Shown: positions 7,726 to 15,797, numbered from the stretch's first letter. The stretch: DNA of 27,326 bases from Patescibacteria group bacterium UBA7522 (GCA_002476865.1 DLNA01000008.1:1-27326); one strand, 5' to 3'. Notes: generated by a model not told the origin, from the letters alone. Translations and numbers: made by a program.

Positions 7726-8106
7726 ATGATTACAGATCCAATTTCAGACATGTTAACAAGAATAAGGAATGCTTACGCCGTAGGTAAAGATTCCGTAATT
7801 ATGCAACCCTCAAAAACAAAGGAATCGATATTAGTTATTCTTAAAAAGGCGGGTTATGTTCAGGGCCATAAAGTCGATGGTCGAGTTCTGACGGTTGTTT
7901 TGAGCTATGTTGATTCAAAGCCATCTATTACTAAAGTTGAAAGAGTATCGAAACCCGGAAGAAGAATTTACCTCAAAAAAGACGAAATACCGACGGTTCT
8001 TTCTGGTCAAGGTCTAGCGATTGTTTCAACCTCAAAAGGAATGATGACTGGGGAAGAGGCAAAAACCCAAAACTTAGGTGGCGAATTAATTGCAAAGGTG
8101 TACTAA
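7726..8106 (+). CDS. rpsH: Ribosomal protein S8
   Basis: S8 binds helix 21 of 16S rRNA and in E. coli also represses the spc operon. The 126-residue protein starts ITDPISDMLTRIRNAY and ends with the family signature STSKGMMTGEEAKTQNLGGELI. GRRIYLKKDEIPTVLSGQGLAI is also typical. GAAAGG lies upstream of the ATG. It is followed by rplF after 9 nt. Confidence 0.97.
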   Translation: MITDPISDMLTRIRNAYAVGKDSVIMQPSKTKESILVILKKAGYVQGHKVDGRVLTVVLSYVDSKPSITKVERVSKPGRRIYLKKDEIPTVLSGQGLAIVSTSKGMMTGEEAKTQNLGGELIAKVY

Positions 8107-8115
8107 GGAGATAAA

Positions 8116-8661
8116 ATGTCAAGAATAGGAAGTAAACCAATTGATTTAACGGATGGGGTTGAGGTTATTGTTAGCTCGGGAACAGTAACGGTTAAGGGGT
8201 CGAAAGGCGAACTAAGCTTTAAACCATCAAAAGACCTTTCAATTGATATAAAGGATAATGTTTTATTTGTAACTCCAAGGGACGAGGAGAAAAAAACAAG
8301 AGAAGTCCATGGGCTAACCAGAACGTTAATCTCGAATATGATAGAGGGTGTAAAGAACGGGTTTGTCAAAAATTTGGAATTCACAGGAGTTGGTTATCGG
8401 GCACAGGTTGAGGGGCGGGACTTGGTTCTTAATCTTGGCTACTCACATCCAATTAGATATACACCCAAAGATGGAATAGAGATAAAGGTTGAAAAAAACG
8501 TAATCTCAGTTTCAGGGATCGATAAACAGGCGGTTGGTCAGGTTGCGGCTGAGATAAGATCGTTCAGAAAGCCAGAGCCCTACAAGGGCAAGGGTATTAA
8601 ATATGAGGGCGAACATATTAGGAGAAAGGCCGGAAAGTCAGCCGCTAAGGGTGCTGCTTAA
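8116..8661 (+). CDS. rplF: Ribosomal protein L6
   Basis: L6 lies near the sarcin-ricin loop and factor-binding site. The 181-residue protein starts MSRIGSKPIDL and has two repeats of the L6 fold. The signature PEPYKGKGIKYEGEHIRRKAGKSA lies at the C terminus, and the mid-protein GVGYRAQVEGRDLVLNLGYSHP is typical. AAGGAG precedes the ATG. The tail is slightly extended with alanines. Confidence 0.98.
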   Translation: MSRIGSKPIDLTDGVEVIVSSGTVTVKGSKGELSFKPSKDLSIDIKDNVLFVTPRDEEKKTREVHGLTRTLISNMIEGVKNGFVKNLEFTGVGYRAQVEGRDLVLNLGYSHPIRYTPKDGIEIKVEKNVISVSGIDKQAVGQVAAEIRSFRKPEPYKGKGIKYEGEHIRRKAGKSAAKGAA

Positions 8662-8676
8662 TAGGAGATACGCAAA

Positions 8677-9018
8677 ATGAAAAAAAATCAAAATCGAAAA
8701 ATTAGAAAAATCAGAGTAAGATCAAAAATTAGCGGTAATGAAAAAATACCTCGACTTTCAGTTTTTGTTTCACTTTCTCATATTAGAGCGCAAATCATAG
8801 ACGATACGAAAGGTGTTACAATTTGCTCAGCTGACGATTTTTCAATAAAAAATAAAAAGACCAAAACAGAGAAAGCAAAAATTACTGGTGCTGAAATAGC
8901 GAAAAAGGCGAAAGAAGCAAAAATTGATCAAGTTGTTTTCGATCGGGGCTATAAATTGTATCATGGTAGAATAAAGGCCTTGGCCGATGCTGCCAGAGAT
9001 GCCGGTTTAAAATTTTAA
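8677..9018 (+). CDS. rplR: Ribosomal protein L18
   Basis: L18 binds 5S rRNA together with L5. The 113-residue protein shows the family blocks PRLSVFVSLSHIRAQIIDD, GAEIAKKAKEAKIDQVVFDRGYKLYHGRIKALADAARDAGL (in pieces) and the terminal GLKF. A GGAGA precedes the ATG, 15 nt after rplF. It is 9 nt from rpsE. Confidence 0.97.
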   Translation: MKKNQNRKIRKIRVRSKISGNEKIPRLSVFVSLSHIRAQIIDDTKGVTICSADDFSIKNKKTKTEKAKITGAEIAKKAKEAKIDQVVFDRGYKLYHGRIKALADAARDAGLKF

Positions 9019-9027
9019 GGAGATTAA

Positions 9028-9642
9028 ATGGCAGATTTTAGAAGAGAAAAAGAAAAAGACAATATTGAAGAAAGAGTAATTCAAATAGATCGAATTACTA
9101 GGGTTGTTAAGGGTGGTCGAAGATTAAGGTTCAGGGCTATTGTGGCTGTTGGTGACGGCGATGGTCGAGTCGGTTTGGCTGTTGATAAAAGCGGAGAGGT
9201 AATCGGTGCAATTGAAAAGGCAACAAGAAAAGCTCGAAAAAACATGATAAAAGTTAATCTTTCCGAGACAACAATAACTCACGAGGTTACCGCAGAGCAT
9301 GCAGGAGCAAAAGTTTTCTTAAAGCCGGCCCAGAAGGGTACTGGTGTTATTGCTGGTGGCGCAGTTAGGCCAATTTTAGAGGTTTGTGGTATTAAAGACG
9401 TTCTTTCTAAAATCCAAGGTTCTAGCTCTAAACTTAACAATTCTTATGCAACCATTGAGGCCCTAGAAATGCTTAGACCAACTCTTAGAAAAAATGAAGA
9501 AAAAAATGTAAAAAATTTAAAAAAGACAACAAAAGAAGACAGGTCTAAAGAGATTTCCAAAAAGTCAAAGAAACAAAAAAGTACTAAGAACGAAGGAGCC
9601 AAAGATGAATCTCGAAAATCTAAAAAAACTAACAAAAAATAA
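9028..9642 (+). CDS. rpsE: Ribosomal protein S5 with lysine-rich tail
   Basis: S5 lines the mRNA entry channel and affects decoding fidelity. The dsRBD-like N-terminal domain (ERVIQIDRITRVVKGGRRLRF, then VAVGDGDGRVGLAVDKSGEV) and the C-terminal domain (KPAQKGTGVIAGGAVRPILEVCGI) are both complete by about residue 155. The last 45 or so residues are a lysine and serine-rich tail. Its final 38 nt overlap the start of rplO, so the tail encodes part of the next gene's initiation region. No rpmD (L30) follows. Confidence 0.97.
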   Translation: MADFRREKEKDNIEERVIQIDRITRVVKGGRRLRFRAIVAVGDGDGRVGLAVDKSGEVIGAIEKATRKARKNMIKVNLSETTITHEVTAEHAGAKVFLKPAQKGTGVIAGGAVRPILEVCGIKDVLSKIQGSSSKLNNSYATIEALEMLRPTLRKNEEKNVKNLKKTTKEDRSKEISKKSKKQKSTKNEGAKDESRKSKKTNKK

Positions 9643-10024
9643 AAAAAGAAAAGGTAGGGGAATCTCGGCTGGCTCCGGGAAAACTGCCGGTAGAGGAACT
9701 AAGGGGCAAAAATCAAGAACGGGTAAAAAACTGAGACCCGGATTTGAAGGTGGTCAGATGCCTCTCATTCAAAGAATTCCTAAAAAAAGAGGATTTAAAA
9801 CGATAAATCCTAAGGCAGAGACCGTAACAACCGGTATGCTTACAAAAATTAAAGATGGCTCTACCATTACTAATGAACTTCTAAAAAGAGAGGGTCTTAT
9901 AAAGGGGTCGTTTGCCAAAATTGTTGACAGAGGCGAGGTAAAAAGCAAGTTTAAGGTTAAAGTAAAAATCTCTAAAAATGCTGCTAAAAAAATAAAAAAA
10001 GCTGGAGGCAGTGTCGAGCTTTAA
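9605..10024 (+). CDS. rplO: Ribosomal protein L15
   Basis: L15 joins the 50S late and contacts several 23S domains. The 139-residue protein carries the glycine-rich N-terminal signature RGISAGSGKTAGRGTKGQKS, then GFEGGQMPLIQRIPKKRGF. The ATG at 9605 has GGAG about 7 nt upstream, inside rpsE, and the two genes overlap by 38 nt. In most bacteria rpmD sits between rpsE and rplO. It is missing here, as is typical of Patescibacteria. Confidence 0.97.
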   Translation: MNLENLKKLTKNKKRKGRGISAGSGKTAGRGTKGQKSRTGKKLRPGFEGGQMPLIQRIPKKRGFKTINPKAETVTTGMLTKIKDGSTITNELLKREGLIKGSFAKIVDRGEVKSKFKVKVKISKNAAKKIKKAGGSVEL

Positions 10025-10025
10025 A

Positions 10026-11336
10026 ATGAGCAAGATAAAGGAAATAATGAAAAATAAAGATCTTTTAAAAAAGATTCTTTTTGTTGTATTTGTTCTTTTA
10101 ATATTTCGAGTCGCTGCCCACATACCAATACCCGGGCCAGAATCTGGAGAGATAAAGAAATTCTTAACAGAAGCACTTGGTTCAAATTCAATCCTTTCAT
10201 TTCTTGATATTTTTTCTGGAGGTGGAATATCTAGGTTCTCTATTGTTATGTTGGGTCTTGGCCCTTACATAACCGCCTCAATCATGATTCAACTTCTGAC
10301 GATGGTTTTTCCAAAACTTGAGCAGCTATCAAAAGAAGGTGAAGAGGGAAGAAACAAGATTAATCAATACTCAAGAATTCTTGCTTTGCCCCTTGCTTTT
10401 ATTGAGGGCTATGCCGGAATTCGGCTTTTACAATATTCAACCTCTCAGGCTGGAACAAACTTTTTGGCTAGTCCGTCAATAGCTGAATGGGCGATGATGC
10501 TTTTAGCTATCGCCGGCGGAACGATGTTTTTAATGTGGCTCGGAGAGCTCATTACGGAAAAGGGTCTGGGTAATGGCGTCTCTATTATTATCTTTGCCGG
10601 AATAGTCGCTGGGTTGCCTCAGACAGTTGGTCAAGCAATCCAAAAAATTATTGTAACGGAATATGACCCTAGCGAGATAGTGACCCAGATTTTTATTTTG
10701 GCAGCCGTTTTACTTGTTATTGTGGCTGTTATTTTTATTACGGAGGGTCAGCGTCGACTAACAATCTCTTATGCAAAAAGAATGAGAGGGGCCGCTCTAT
10801 ATGGCGGGATTGATAGTTTCTTGCCGGTAAAGCTAAATATGTCGGGCGTGATTCCTATTATTTTTGCAGGAGCTTTTATGAATATACCTTCGATGATAGG
10901 GTTTTTCTCTCAGGCGAAAAATCAAACAATTGCTAGAGCCGCAACCTGGGTACAGGAGACATTTAATCAACAAGGAATTCCCTATGCGGTTTTCTTCTTT
11001 ATCCTGGTTTTTTCCTTTACTTTTTTCTCAACATTTCTTTATTTTAAGCCCAAGGATGTAGCGGAAAATCTTCAAAAGCACGGCGGTTTTATCCCCGGTA
11101 TTAGGCCGGGCAATCAAACCGAGAAATATTTAACATGGCTGATCAACAGAATAACTCTTTGGGGAGCTATTTTTCTATCATTGATAGCGGTAATGCCATT
11201 TTTGATCCAGATATTTACTAGTATAGATAATGTTATGATTGGCGGAACCGGACTCTTAATTGTTGTTGGGGTTGCAATAGAGATGAAAAATCAAATCGAG
11301 GCACAGATAGTAACGCGTAATTATGAGGCGATATAA
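10026..11336 (+). CDS. secY: Protein translocase subunit SecY
   Basis: SecY is the ten-helix channel of the Sec translocon in the inner membrane and works with SecE, encoded at 21753 in this window. The product is 436 residues from the ATG at 10026. Markers are IPIPGPE before the plug region, the GLGPYITASIMIQLL segment of helix 2, GLGNGVSIIIFAGI, and the cytosolic GFIPGIRPGNQTEKYL loop that contacts SecA and ribosomes. A GTG at 10011 is possible but its GGAGG is too close (2 nt). The start lies 1 nt after rplO. The usual downstream adk and map are absent. Confidence 0.96.
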   Translation: MSKIKEIMKNKDLLKKILFVVFVLLIFRVAAHIPIPGPESGEIKKFLTEALGSNSILSFLDIFSGGGISRFSIVMLGLGPYITASIMIQLLTMVFPKLEQLSKEGEEGRNKINQYSRILALPLAFIEGYAGIRLLQYSTSQAGTNFLASPSIAEWAMMLLAIAGGTMFLMWLGELITEKGLGNGVSIIIFAGIVAGLPQTVGQAIQKIIVTEYDPSEIVTQIFILAAVLLVIVAVIFITEGQRRLTISYAKRMRGAALYGGIDSFLPVKLNMSGVIPIIFAGAFMNIPSMIGFFSQAKNQTIARAATWVQETFNQQGIPYAVFFFILVFSFTFFSTFLYFKPKDVAENLQKHGGFIPGIRPGNQTEKYLTWLINRITLWGAIFLSLIAVMPFLIQIFTSIDNVMIGGTGLLIVVGVAIEMKNQIEAQIVTRNYEAI

Positions 11337-11341
11337 AACTA

Positions 11342-11370
11342 TTGCAGAATTGTAAATCTTATCGTATAAT
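11342..11370 (+). promoter_or_regulatory. Internal promoter before infA
   Basis: TTGCAG (11342-11347), a 17-base spacer and a perfect TATAAT (11365-11370), placed just after the secY stop. The expected start near 11377 is only about 9 nt before the infA ATG, and no ribosome binding site is visible, so this promoter would make a nearly leaderless mRNA. Confidence 0.75.
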
Positions 11371-11385
11371 CATTAAGCACTTAAT

Positions 11386-11634
11386 ATGACAGATAATACA
11401 AAGGAAGTAGTTGAATTTATAGGGACCGTTCTTGAACCCCTCCCGAACGCAATGTTTCGGGTCGAGATCGAGGGTGGTCACGTTATTTTGGCGCACATTT
11501 CCGGTAAAATGAGGATGCATTATATAAAGATTTTACCTGGTGATAAGGTTAAGGTTGAAATGACTCCCTACGATTTGACTAAGGGCAGAATAACACTAAG
11601 GATAGACGAAAAGAGAAGGCCAGATGAAGGTTAG
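11386..11634 (+). CDS. infA: Translation initiation factor IF-1
   Basis: IF-1 is an OB-fold protein that blocks the 30S A site during initiation and supports IF-2 and IF-3. The 82-residue protein has the family pattern VEFIGTVLEPLPNAMFRVE, then GHVILAHISGKMRMHYIKILPGDKVKVEMTPYDLTKGRI in pieces. There is no Shine-Dalgarno sequence before the ATG. A promoter at 11342-11370 suggests near-leaderless expression in addition to read-through from secY. The 3' end overlaps rpmJ by 11 nt. Confidence 0.97.
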   Translation: MTDNTKEVVEFIGTVLEPLPNAMFRVEIEGGHVILAHISGKMRMHYIKILPGDKVKVEMTPYDLTKGRITLRIDEKRRPDEG

Positions 11635-11737
11635 ACCATCAGTAAAGAAAATATGTGAAAAATGTAAAATTGTTAAGCGAAAAGGTCGGGTAACGGTTAT
11701 TTGTGATAATCCGAGACATAAGCAAAGACAGGGATAA
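11624..11737 (+). CDS. rpmJ: Ribosomal protein L36
   Basis: L36 is a tiny zinc-ribbon protein of the 50S subunit. The 37-residue frame reads MKVRPSVKKICEKCKIVKRK and continues to a terminus ending NPRHKQRQG. The zinc ligands C11, C14, C27 and H32 are all present, so this is the C+ form. The ATG overlaps the end of infA by 11 nt and is preceded by GAAGG. Order infA-rpmJ-rpsM is the standard one, except that a 42-aa frame is inserted before rpsM here. Confidence 0.96.
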   Translation: MKVRPSVKKICEKCKIVKRKGRVTVICDNPRHKQRQG

Positions 11738-11739
11738 AG

Positions 11740-11868
11740 ATGAAAGATTCAATTTTTAAAAACTACAAACCAAAGAGTGTTGAAATTGACGGAAATAAAA
11801 AGCTAAAAGGTTACCAATTAACTACTTTGGCCTTCGTTTATTCTAATCAAAAATTGGAGGTCTTTTAA
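11740..11868 (+). CDS. 42-aa micro-ORF between L36 and S13, unknown
   Basis: An intact frame of 42 codons starts with ATG 2 nt after the rpmJ stop and ends with TAA immediately before the rpsM ATG. AGGG lies about 6 nt upstream of the ATG. The product begins MKDSIFKNYKPKSVEIDGNK and ends LAFVYSNQKLEVF. It is mixed-charge and soluble, with no signal or membrane segment. I know no ribosomal protein of this sequence, and standard alpha operons have nothing here. The rpsM ribosome binding site (GGAGG) lies inside its last codons, so translating it would open or cover that site. It could be a real small protein or a coupling leader peptide. Confidence 0.6.
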   Translation: MKDSIFKNYKPKSVEIDGNKKLKGYQLTTLAFVYSNQKLEVF

Positions 11869-12255
11869 ATGGCTAGAATTTCTGGTGTAAATTTACCGCT
11901 CGAAAAAAGAGTAGAGATCGCTTTGACTTATATTTATGGGATTGGGCTTACAAGTTCAAAAAAAATTCTTAAAGAAGCCGGAGTAGATCCTAATACCAGA
12001 GTAAAAGATTTAGCGGAGAGTGAAGTAAGTGCTATTAGATCAGCCATTGAGGGCAAGATAAGAGTTGAGGGTGATGTTCGTCGGGAGGTTACTCAAGACA
12101 TAAAACGATTAAAAGAGATTGGTTCGTATCGTGGCAATAGGCATTCTTCGGGTCTTCCTGTTAGGGGGCAAAGAACAAAAACCAACGCCAGGACAAAAAG
12201 AGGTAAAAAAGTTACTATGGGCTCCGGACGCAAAAAGGCCGCTGAAAAAACCTAA
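11869..12255 (+). CDS. rpsM: Ribosomal protein S13
   Basis: S13 sits at the top of the 30S head and bridges to the 50S. The 128-residue protein has the start ARISGVNLPLEKRVEIALTYIYGIG, the helix-two-turn-helix LKEIGSYRGNRHSSGLPVRGQRTKTNARTKRG (in pieces), and a basic C terminus. The ATG directly follows the 42-aa frame, with TTGGAGG as ribosome binding site inside it. Confidence 0.98.
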   Translation: MARISGVNLPLEKRVEIALTYIYGIGLTSSKKILKEAGVDPNTRVKDLAESEVSAIRSAIEGKIRVEGDVRREVTQDIKRLKEIGSYRGNRHSSGLPVRGQRTKTNARTKRGKKVTMGSGRKKAAEKT

Positions 12256-12326
12256 ATAGTAGCAATTTTGAATTATTAAAGTTTAATTAATCATAGTGTG
12301 GTAGCCGAATTATTAAAAGGAGAGAG

Positions 12327-12719
12327 ATGGCAGAGGCAAAACCAAAATTAAAAAAGAAAAAGCAGAAGAAAAACATTAGTGAAGGAATGGTCTTTATTAG
12401 ATCGACCTTCAATAATACGCTAGTTACCTTTACGGATCTTGATGGAAATGTTATTGCATCTTCTTCTTCCGGTGCTGTTGGTTTTAAAGGATCAAGAAAG
12501 TCAACGCCGTATGCGGCTCAAACTGCTGCAACGACCGCTTGTGAACAAGCAAAGGTTCATGGCTTAGAAAGAGTCGACGCCTTTGTAACGGGAATAGGTG
12601 CTGGTAGGGAGTCGGCCGTAAGGGCAATATCAGCAAACGACATTTATATTAAATCAATTAAAGACACGACACCAATACCACACAATGGGTGTCGACCACC
12701 AAAGCCAAGAAGGGTATAA
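12327..12719 (+). CDS. rpsK: Ribosomal protein S11
   Basis: S11 lies on the 30S platform near the Shine-Dalgarno helix. The 130-residue protein has GMVFIRSTFNNTLVTFTDLDGNVI, SSGAVGFKGSRKSTPYAAQ, and the terminal DTTPIPHNGCRPPKPRRV signature. AAGGAGAG precedes the ATG. The 71-nt AT-rich gap before it holds a weak promoter-like pair (TTGAAT at 12268 and TCATAG at 12291), not convincing alone. Confidence 0.98.
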   Translation: MAEAKPKLKKKKQKKNISEGMVFIRSTFNNTLVTFTDLDGNVIASSSSGAVGFKGSRKSTPYAAQTAATTACEQAKVHGLERVDAFVTGIGAGRESAVRAISANDIYIKSIKDTTPIPHNGCRPPKPRRV

Positions 12720-12787
12720 ATAACGATTAGTGGCTTGGTATTTTAAAAAGCAGCCAGTAGCTAAAAGTTGAAACTATAAGGAGTTTT

Positions 12788-13408
12788 ATGGCAACAGTAG
12801 ACGCAAAATGCAGACAGTGTCGGAGAGAGGGCGAAAAGCTTTTCTTGAAGGGCGATAAGTGCTTCACGAAATGCACACTAGTTAAGCGTAATTATGTTCC
12901 CGGTCAACACGGTCTTTCAAGGAGGGGTAAACCCTCTGATTATTCGGTTATGCTTCGAGAAAAACAAAAGGTGAAAAGAATGTACGGTATGAGAGAAACT
13001 CAGTTCAAGAGTTATTTCGAAAAGGCCTCAGCTAGAAAAGGTGTTACTGGTGAGATATTGCTCTCTATTCTTGAATCGCGCTTAGACAGCGTAGTATACA
13101 GAATGGGCTTTGCAAGCTCTAGGGCTCAAGCCAAACAGCTTGTTTCTCATGGGCTTTTCTCTGTAAACGGAAGAAAAGTAAACATTCCTTCAATAATATT
13201 AAGACCGGGTGATAAGATCTCAGTGATTGAGACCAAGAAAAATAAAAATTATTTTGAAAACCTGCTTAAAACAAAACAAAGAGAAGAAAATAGCTGGGTC
13301 AGGGTTAACAGGAAGGATCTCTCCGGCGAATTTATTTCAGCGCCGATAAGAGAGCAGTTAGATCCAAGCATTAAAGAACAGTTAATAGTTGAGTTTTATT
13401 CTAAATAG
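12788..13408 (+). CDS. rpsD: Ribosomal protein S4, zinc-binding form
   Basis: S4 nucleates 30S assembly, and in E. coli it represses the alpha operon. The 206-residue protein has an N-terminal zinc site (C8, C11, C25, C29), then the NYVPGQHG motif, and the S4 RNA-binding domain at about 95-155 (LESRLDSVVYRMGFASSRAQAKQLVSHGLFSVNGRKV in pieces). Its 67-nt leader can form a small hairpin (TGGCT at 12731-12735 with AGCCA just before 12757). TAAGGAG precedes the ATG. Confidence 0.97.
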   Translation: MATVDAKCRQCRREGEKLFLKGDKCFTKCTLVKRNYVPGQHGLSRRGKPSDYSVMLREKQKVKRMYGMRETQFKSYFEKASARKGVTGEILLSILESRLDSVVYRMGFASSRAQAKQLVSHGLFSVNGRKVNIPSIILRPGDKISVIETKKNKNYFENLLKTKQREENSWVRVNRKDLSGEFISAPIREQLDPSIKEQLIVEFYSK

Positions 13409-13410
13409 TA

Positions 13411-13434
13411 GTTATCCAGAGAATACTGGTTAAC
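13411..13434 (+). promoter_or_regulatory. Imperfect hairpin in the rpsD-rpoA gap
   Basis: GTTATCCAG (13411-13419) pairs with CTGGTTAAC (13426-13434) with one A-A mismatch and a 6-nt loop. It lies about 9 nt before the rpoA ribosome binding site (AGGAG at 13444-13448). There is no T-run, so it is not a terminator. It may be an mRNA stability or translation element. Confidence 0.4.
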
Positions 13435-13454
13435 AAAATGGAAAGGAGCCAAAG

Positions 13455-14399
13455 GTGTTATACGATATCCACCTGCCGGAACTAAAAAAAATAAAAGAAG
13501 AGGGAAATAAGGGAATATTTGAAATTGCCCCTCTTTACCCTGGTTATGGGATGACCCTTGGGAATTCATTAAGGAGAGTAATACTTTCTTCTTTGCCTGG
13601 ATCCGCGATAACAGCTGTAAAAATTCACGGTGCAGCTCATGAGTTTTCCACTTTGCCAAACGTTAAAGAAGATGTTATTGAAATCATTCTTAATCTAAAA
13701 CAGCTAAGAGTTAAGCTTCATTCCGAAGAAGAGACCATAACGCTTTCGAAAAGCGGAAAGGGTCTTGTTACAGCCGCTGATATTAAAGAAAATCAAAACG
13801 TTGAGGTTGTAAACAGGGATCTTTATATTGCAACTTTGGACAATTCTAAGGCCAAAATTGATATCGAAATAAAAGTGGAAAAAGGTCGAGGGTTTGTGCC
13901 TATTGAAAAAAGAGAAGGTGAAAAACTTGGTGTTGGCATGATAGCCGTTGATGCTCTTTACGCGCCCATTAAAAGAGTTAGATATACAGTAGAAAAGACT
14001 CGTGTTGGTCAAATGACTGATTTAGATAAATTAGTTTTGGATGTAGAGACAGACGGAACTGTTAGTGCGGAGGCTGCCATTAAGCATGCTTCAGAGATTT
14101 TAGTTGATCACTTTTTAGTTTTAACAGACAAAGAAACCGTTGAAAAAAGAAAGAAGATTGTTGAAGAAGAAATTATCGATAATGTTGCGGCGGGTATTTT
14201 AATCGAAGAGATTAATTTGTCTCCAAGAACAACAAATGCTCTTTTGAACAACGAACTAAGATCAATCGAAGATGTCTTAAAGATTACGGCAAACGAACTA
14301 AAAAACCTTAAAGGTTTTGGAGCCAAGGCCTACGATGAAGTTATCGAAAAAGTAAAAGAGCTTGGCTTTGAGATGAAAAAAGAAGAAGCAGAGGAATAA
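13455..14399 (+). CDS. rpoA: RNA polymerase subunit alpha
   Basis: The alpha dimer scaffolds RNA polymerase assembly, and its C-terminal domain contacts promoter DNA and activators. The 314-residue protein is complete. The N-terminal domain has APLYPGYGMTLGNSLRRVILSSLPGSAITAV in pieces and the later GVGMIAVDALYAPIKRVRYTVE. After a linker, the C-terminal domain (about 240-310) has LSPRTTNALLNNELRSIEDV and the helix-hairpin-helix LKGFGAKAYDEVIEKV. The start is GTG, with AGGAG 6 nt upstream. Confidence 0.98.
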   Translation: MLYDIHLPELKKIKEEGNKGIFEIAPLYPGYGMTLGNSLRRVILSSLPGSAITAVKIHGAAHEFSTLPNVKEDVIEIILNLKQLRVKLHSEEETITLSKSGKGLVTAADIKENQNVEVVNRDLYIATLDNSKAKIDIEIKVEKGRGFVPIEKREGEKLGVGMIAVDALYAPIKRVRYTVEKTRVGQMTDLDKLVLDVETDGTVSAEAAIKHASEILVDHFLVLTDKETVEKRKKIVEEEIIDNVAAGILIEEINLSPRTTNALLNNELRSIEDVLKITANELKNLKGFGAKAYDEVIEKVKELGFEMKKEEAEE

Positions 14400-14402
14400 G
14401 AA

Positions 14403-14924
14403 ATGCATCGTCATCAATACAAAGGTCGAAAATTAGGAAGAAAAACAGCACCAAGAAAGGCCCTTTTTAGGAATCTTTCTTCGCAGCTTATTTTGCATGA
14501 AAGTATTACGACCACTCTTCCAAAAGCAAAAGAGATTAGGCCAATCATTGAAAAGCTTATTACTAGGGCAAAAAATGATACGGTTGCGAATAGAAGGATA
14601 GTGGCAAAATTTTTATCAAATAAAGACAAGGCGCTTGAAAAGCTTTTTGTCGAGCTGGGTCCCCTCTACAAAGAAAGAAACGGTGGTTATACAAGAATAG
14701 TGAAGATGGGTAACAGGGCGGGAGATAATGCGGAAATGGCCCAGATTCAGTTGCTGGATACGGAAAAGTTAACTAGGGTGGAGCTAGAAAAAAAGAAAGA
14801 AAAATCTACTCCCAAGGAAAAGATAGGGATCAAAAAGGAAGCCACCTCAGAATCAGTAAAAAGAAGCTCACAGAAATCCAAAAAATCAAAGGTTAATTCA
14901 AGAGTAAAAAAGGCGGAAAAATAA
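14403..14924 (+). CDS. rplQ: Ribosomal protein L17 with lysine-rich C-terminal tail
   Basis: L17 lies near the exit port of the 50S. Residues 1-118 follow the family: MHRHQYKGRKLGRKTAPRKALFRNL, LILHESITTTLPKAKEIRPIIEKLIT, and GGYTRIVKMGNRAGDNAEMAQIQL. The remaining 55 residues are a lysine and serine-rich extension. The ATG is 3 nt after rpoA, and the TAA shares its last base with the rplM ATG (TAATG). Confidence 0.96.
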   Translation: MHRHQYKGRKLGRKTAPRKALFRNLSSQLILHESITTTLPKAKEIRPIIEKLITRAKNDTVANRRIVAKFLSNKDKALEKLFVELGPLYKERNGGYTRIVKMGNRAGDNAEMAQIQLLDTEKLTRVELEKKKEKSTPKEKIGIKKEATSESVKRSSQKSKKSKVNSRVKKAEK

Positions 14925-15376
14925 TGAAAACAGATGTTTATAATTTGAAAGATGCTGACAGGAAGTGGTACGTAGTTGATGCGAGCGGTGAAGTTTTGGG
15001 GCGTTTAGCGACTCGGGTGGCGGACATTCTAAGGGGTAAAAATAAGCCAATTTACACGCCAAATCTTGATGTTGGAGATAACGTTATTGTTCTGAATGCG
15101 GCGAAAGTGGTTTTATCTAGAGAGGCAAAGAAAGGTCAAAAAAAATATTATCGTCATTCTGGATATCCAGGAGGAATTAAGGAAGAATCTTTCGAAGAGG
15201 CGATAGCCAAGCATCCAGAAAGAGTTATTGAGTTGGCGATTAAGGGAATGATGCCAAAAAATAAACTTGCTAAGGTTCAAAAGAAGAGATTAAAAGTATA
15301 TTCAGGTGCCGACCATCCTCATACTCAGGAGCTTTTTTATCTTGAGGGCGCGCCCGAATCGGTAAATAAAAAATAA
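14924..15376 (+). CDS. rplM: Ribosomal protein L13
   Basis: L13 is an early 23S rRNA binder. The 150-residue protein shows RKWYVVDASGEVLGRLATRVADILRGKNKPIYTPNLDVGDNVIV in pieces, the HSGYPGGIK motif, and GMMPKNKLAKVQKKRLKVYSGADHPH. Its start overlaps the rplQ stop by one base, suggesting translational coupling. It is followed by rpsI, the usual partner. Confidence 0.98.
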   Translation: MKTDVYNLKDADRKWYVVDASGEVLGRLATRVADILRGKNKPIYTPNLDVGDNVIVLNAAKVVLSREAKKGQKKYYRHSGYPGGIKEESFEEAIAKHPERVIELAIKGMMPKNKLAKVQKKRLKVYSGADHPHTQELFYLEGAPESVNKK

Positions 15377-15394
15377 AGATCAGGAGAAGATAAA

Positions 15395-15787
15395 GTGTCA
15401 GATAAATACTATACGGCAGTCGGAAGAAGAAAAGAGGCCTCGGCTAGAGTTAAGATCCAGCTTGGTAAGGGCAACGTAGAGGTTAATGGAATTTCGGGTA
15501 CTCAGTATTTTAATAATACTCGTCTCTTTGATAAAACTAAAGCTGCTCTCAAGATATTATCGCTTGAGGATAAATACGATCTTTCTGTAAAAGTAACGGG
15601 TGGCGGCAAGAATGGTCAAGCAGAAGCAATAAGACATGGAGTAGCGAGGGCGTTAATAAAAGAAGACGAAACAAGAAAACCAACACTTCGTAAGGCTGGT
15701 TTTGTGACAAGAGACCCAAGGGCGAAAGAAAGAAAAAAACCTGGCCTGAAGAGAGCCAGAAAAGCGCCACAGTTCTCGAAACGTTAA
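15395..15787 (+). CDS. rpsI: Ribosomal protein S9
   Basis: S9 sits in the 30S head, with a C-terminal tail reaching the P-site tRNA anticodon loop. The 130-residue protein has YYTAVGRRKEASARVKI, VTGGGKNGQAEAIRHGVARAL, and the tail GFVTRDPRAKERKKPGLKRARKAPQFSKR, whose final arginine touches tRNA in known structures. The start is GTG behind CAGGAG. It is the last gene before the operon terminator. Confidence 0.98.
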   Translation: MSDKYYTAVGRRKEASARVKIQLGKGNVEVNGISGTQYFNNTRLFDKTKAALKILSLEDKYDLSVKVTGGGKNGQAEAIRHGVARALIKEDETRKPTLRKAGFVTRDPRAKERKKPGLKRARKAPQFSKR

Positions 15788-15797
15788 AGAATTTTTT

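Noticed and set aside
9028..10024. Hidden rpmD (L30) between rpsE and rplO
   Set aside because: The two genes overlap by 38 nt, leaving no room, and no L30-like sequence is seen in other frames.
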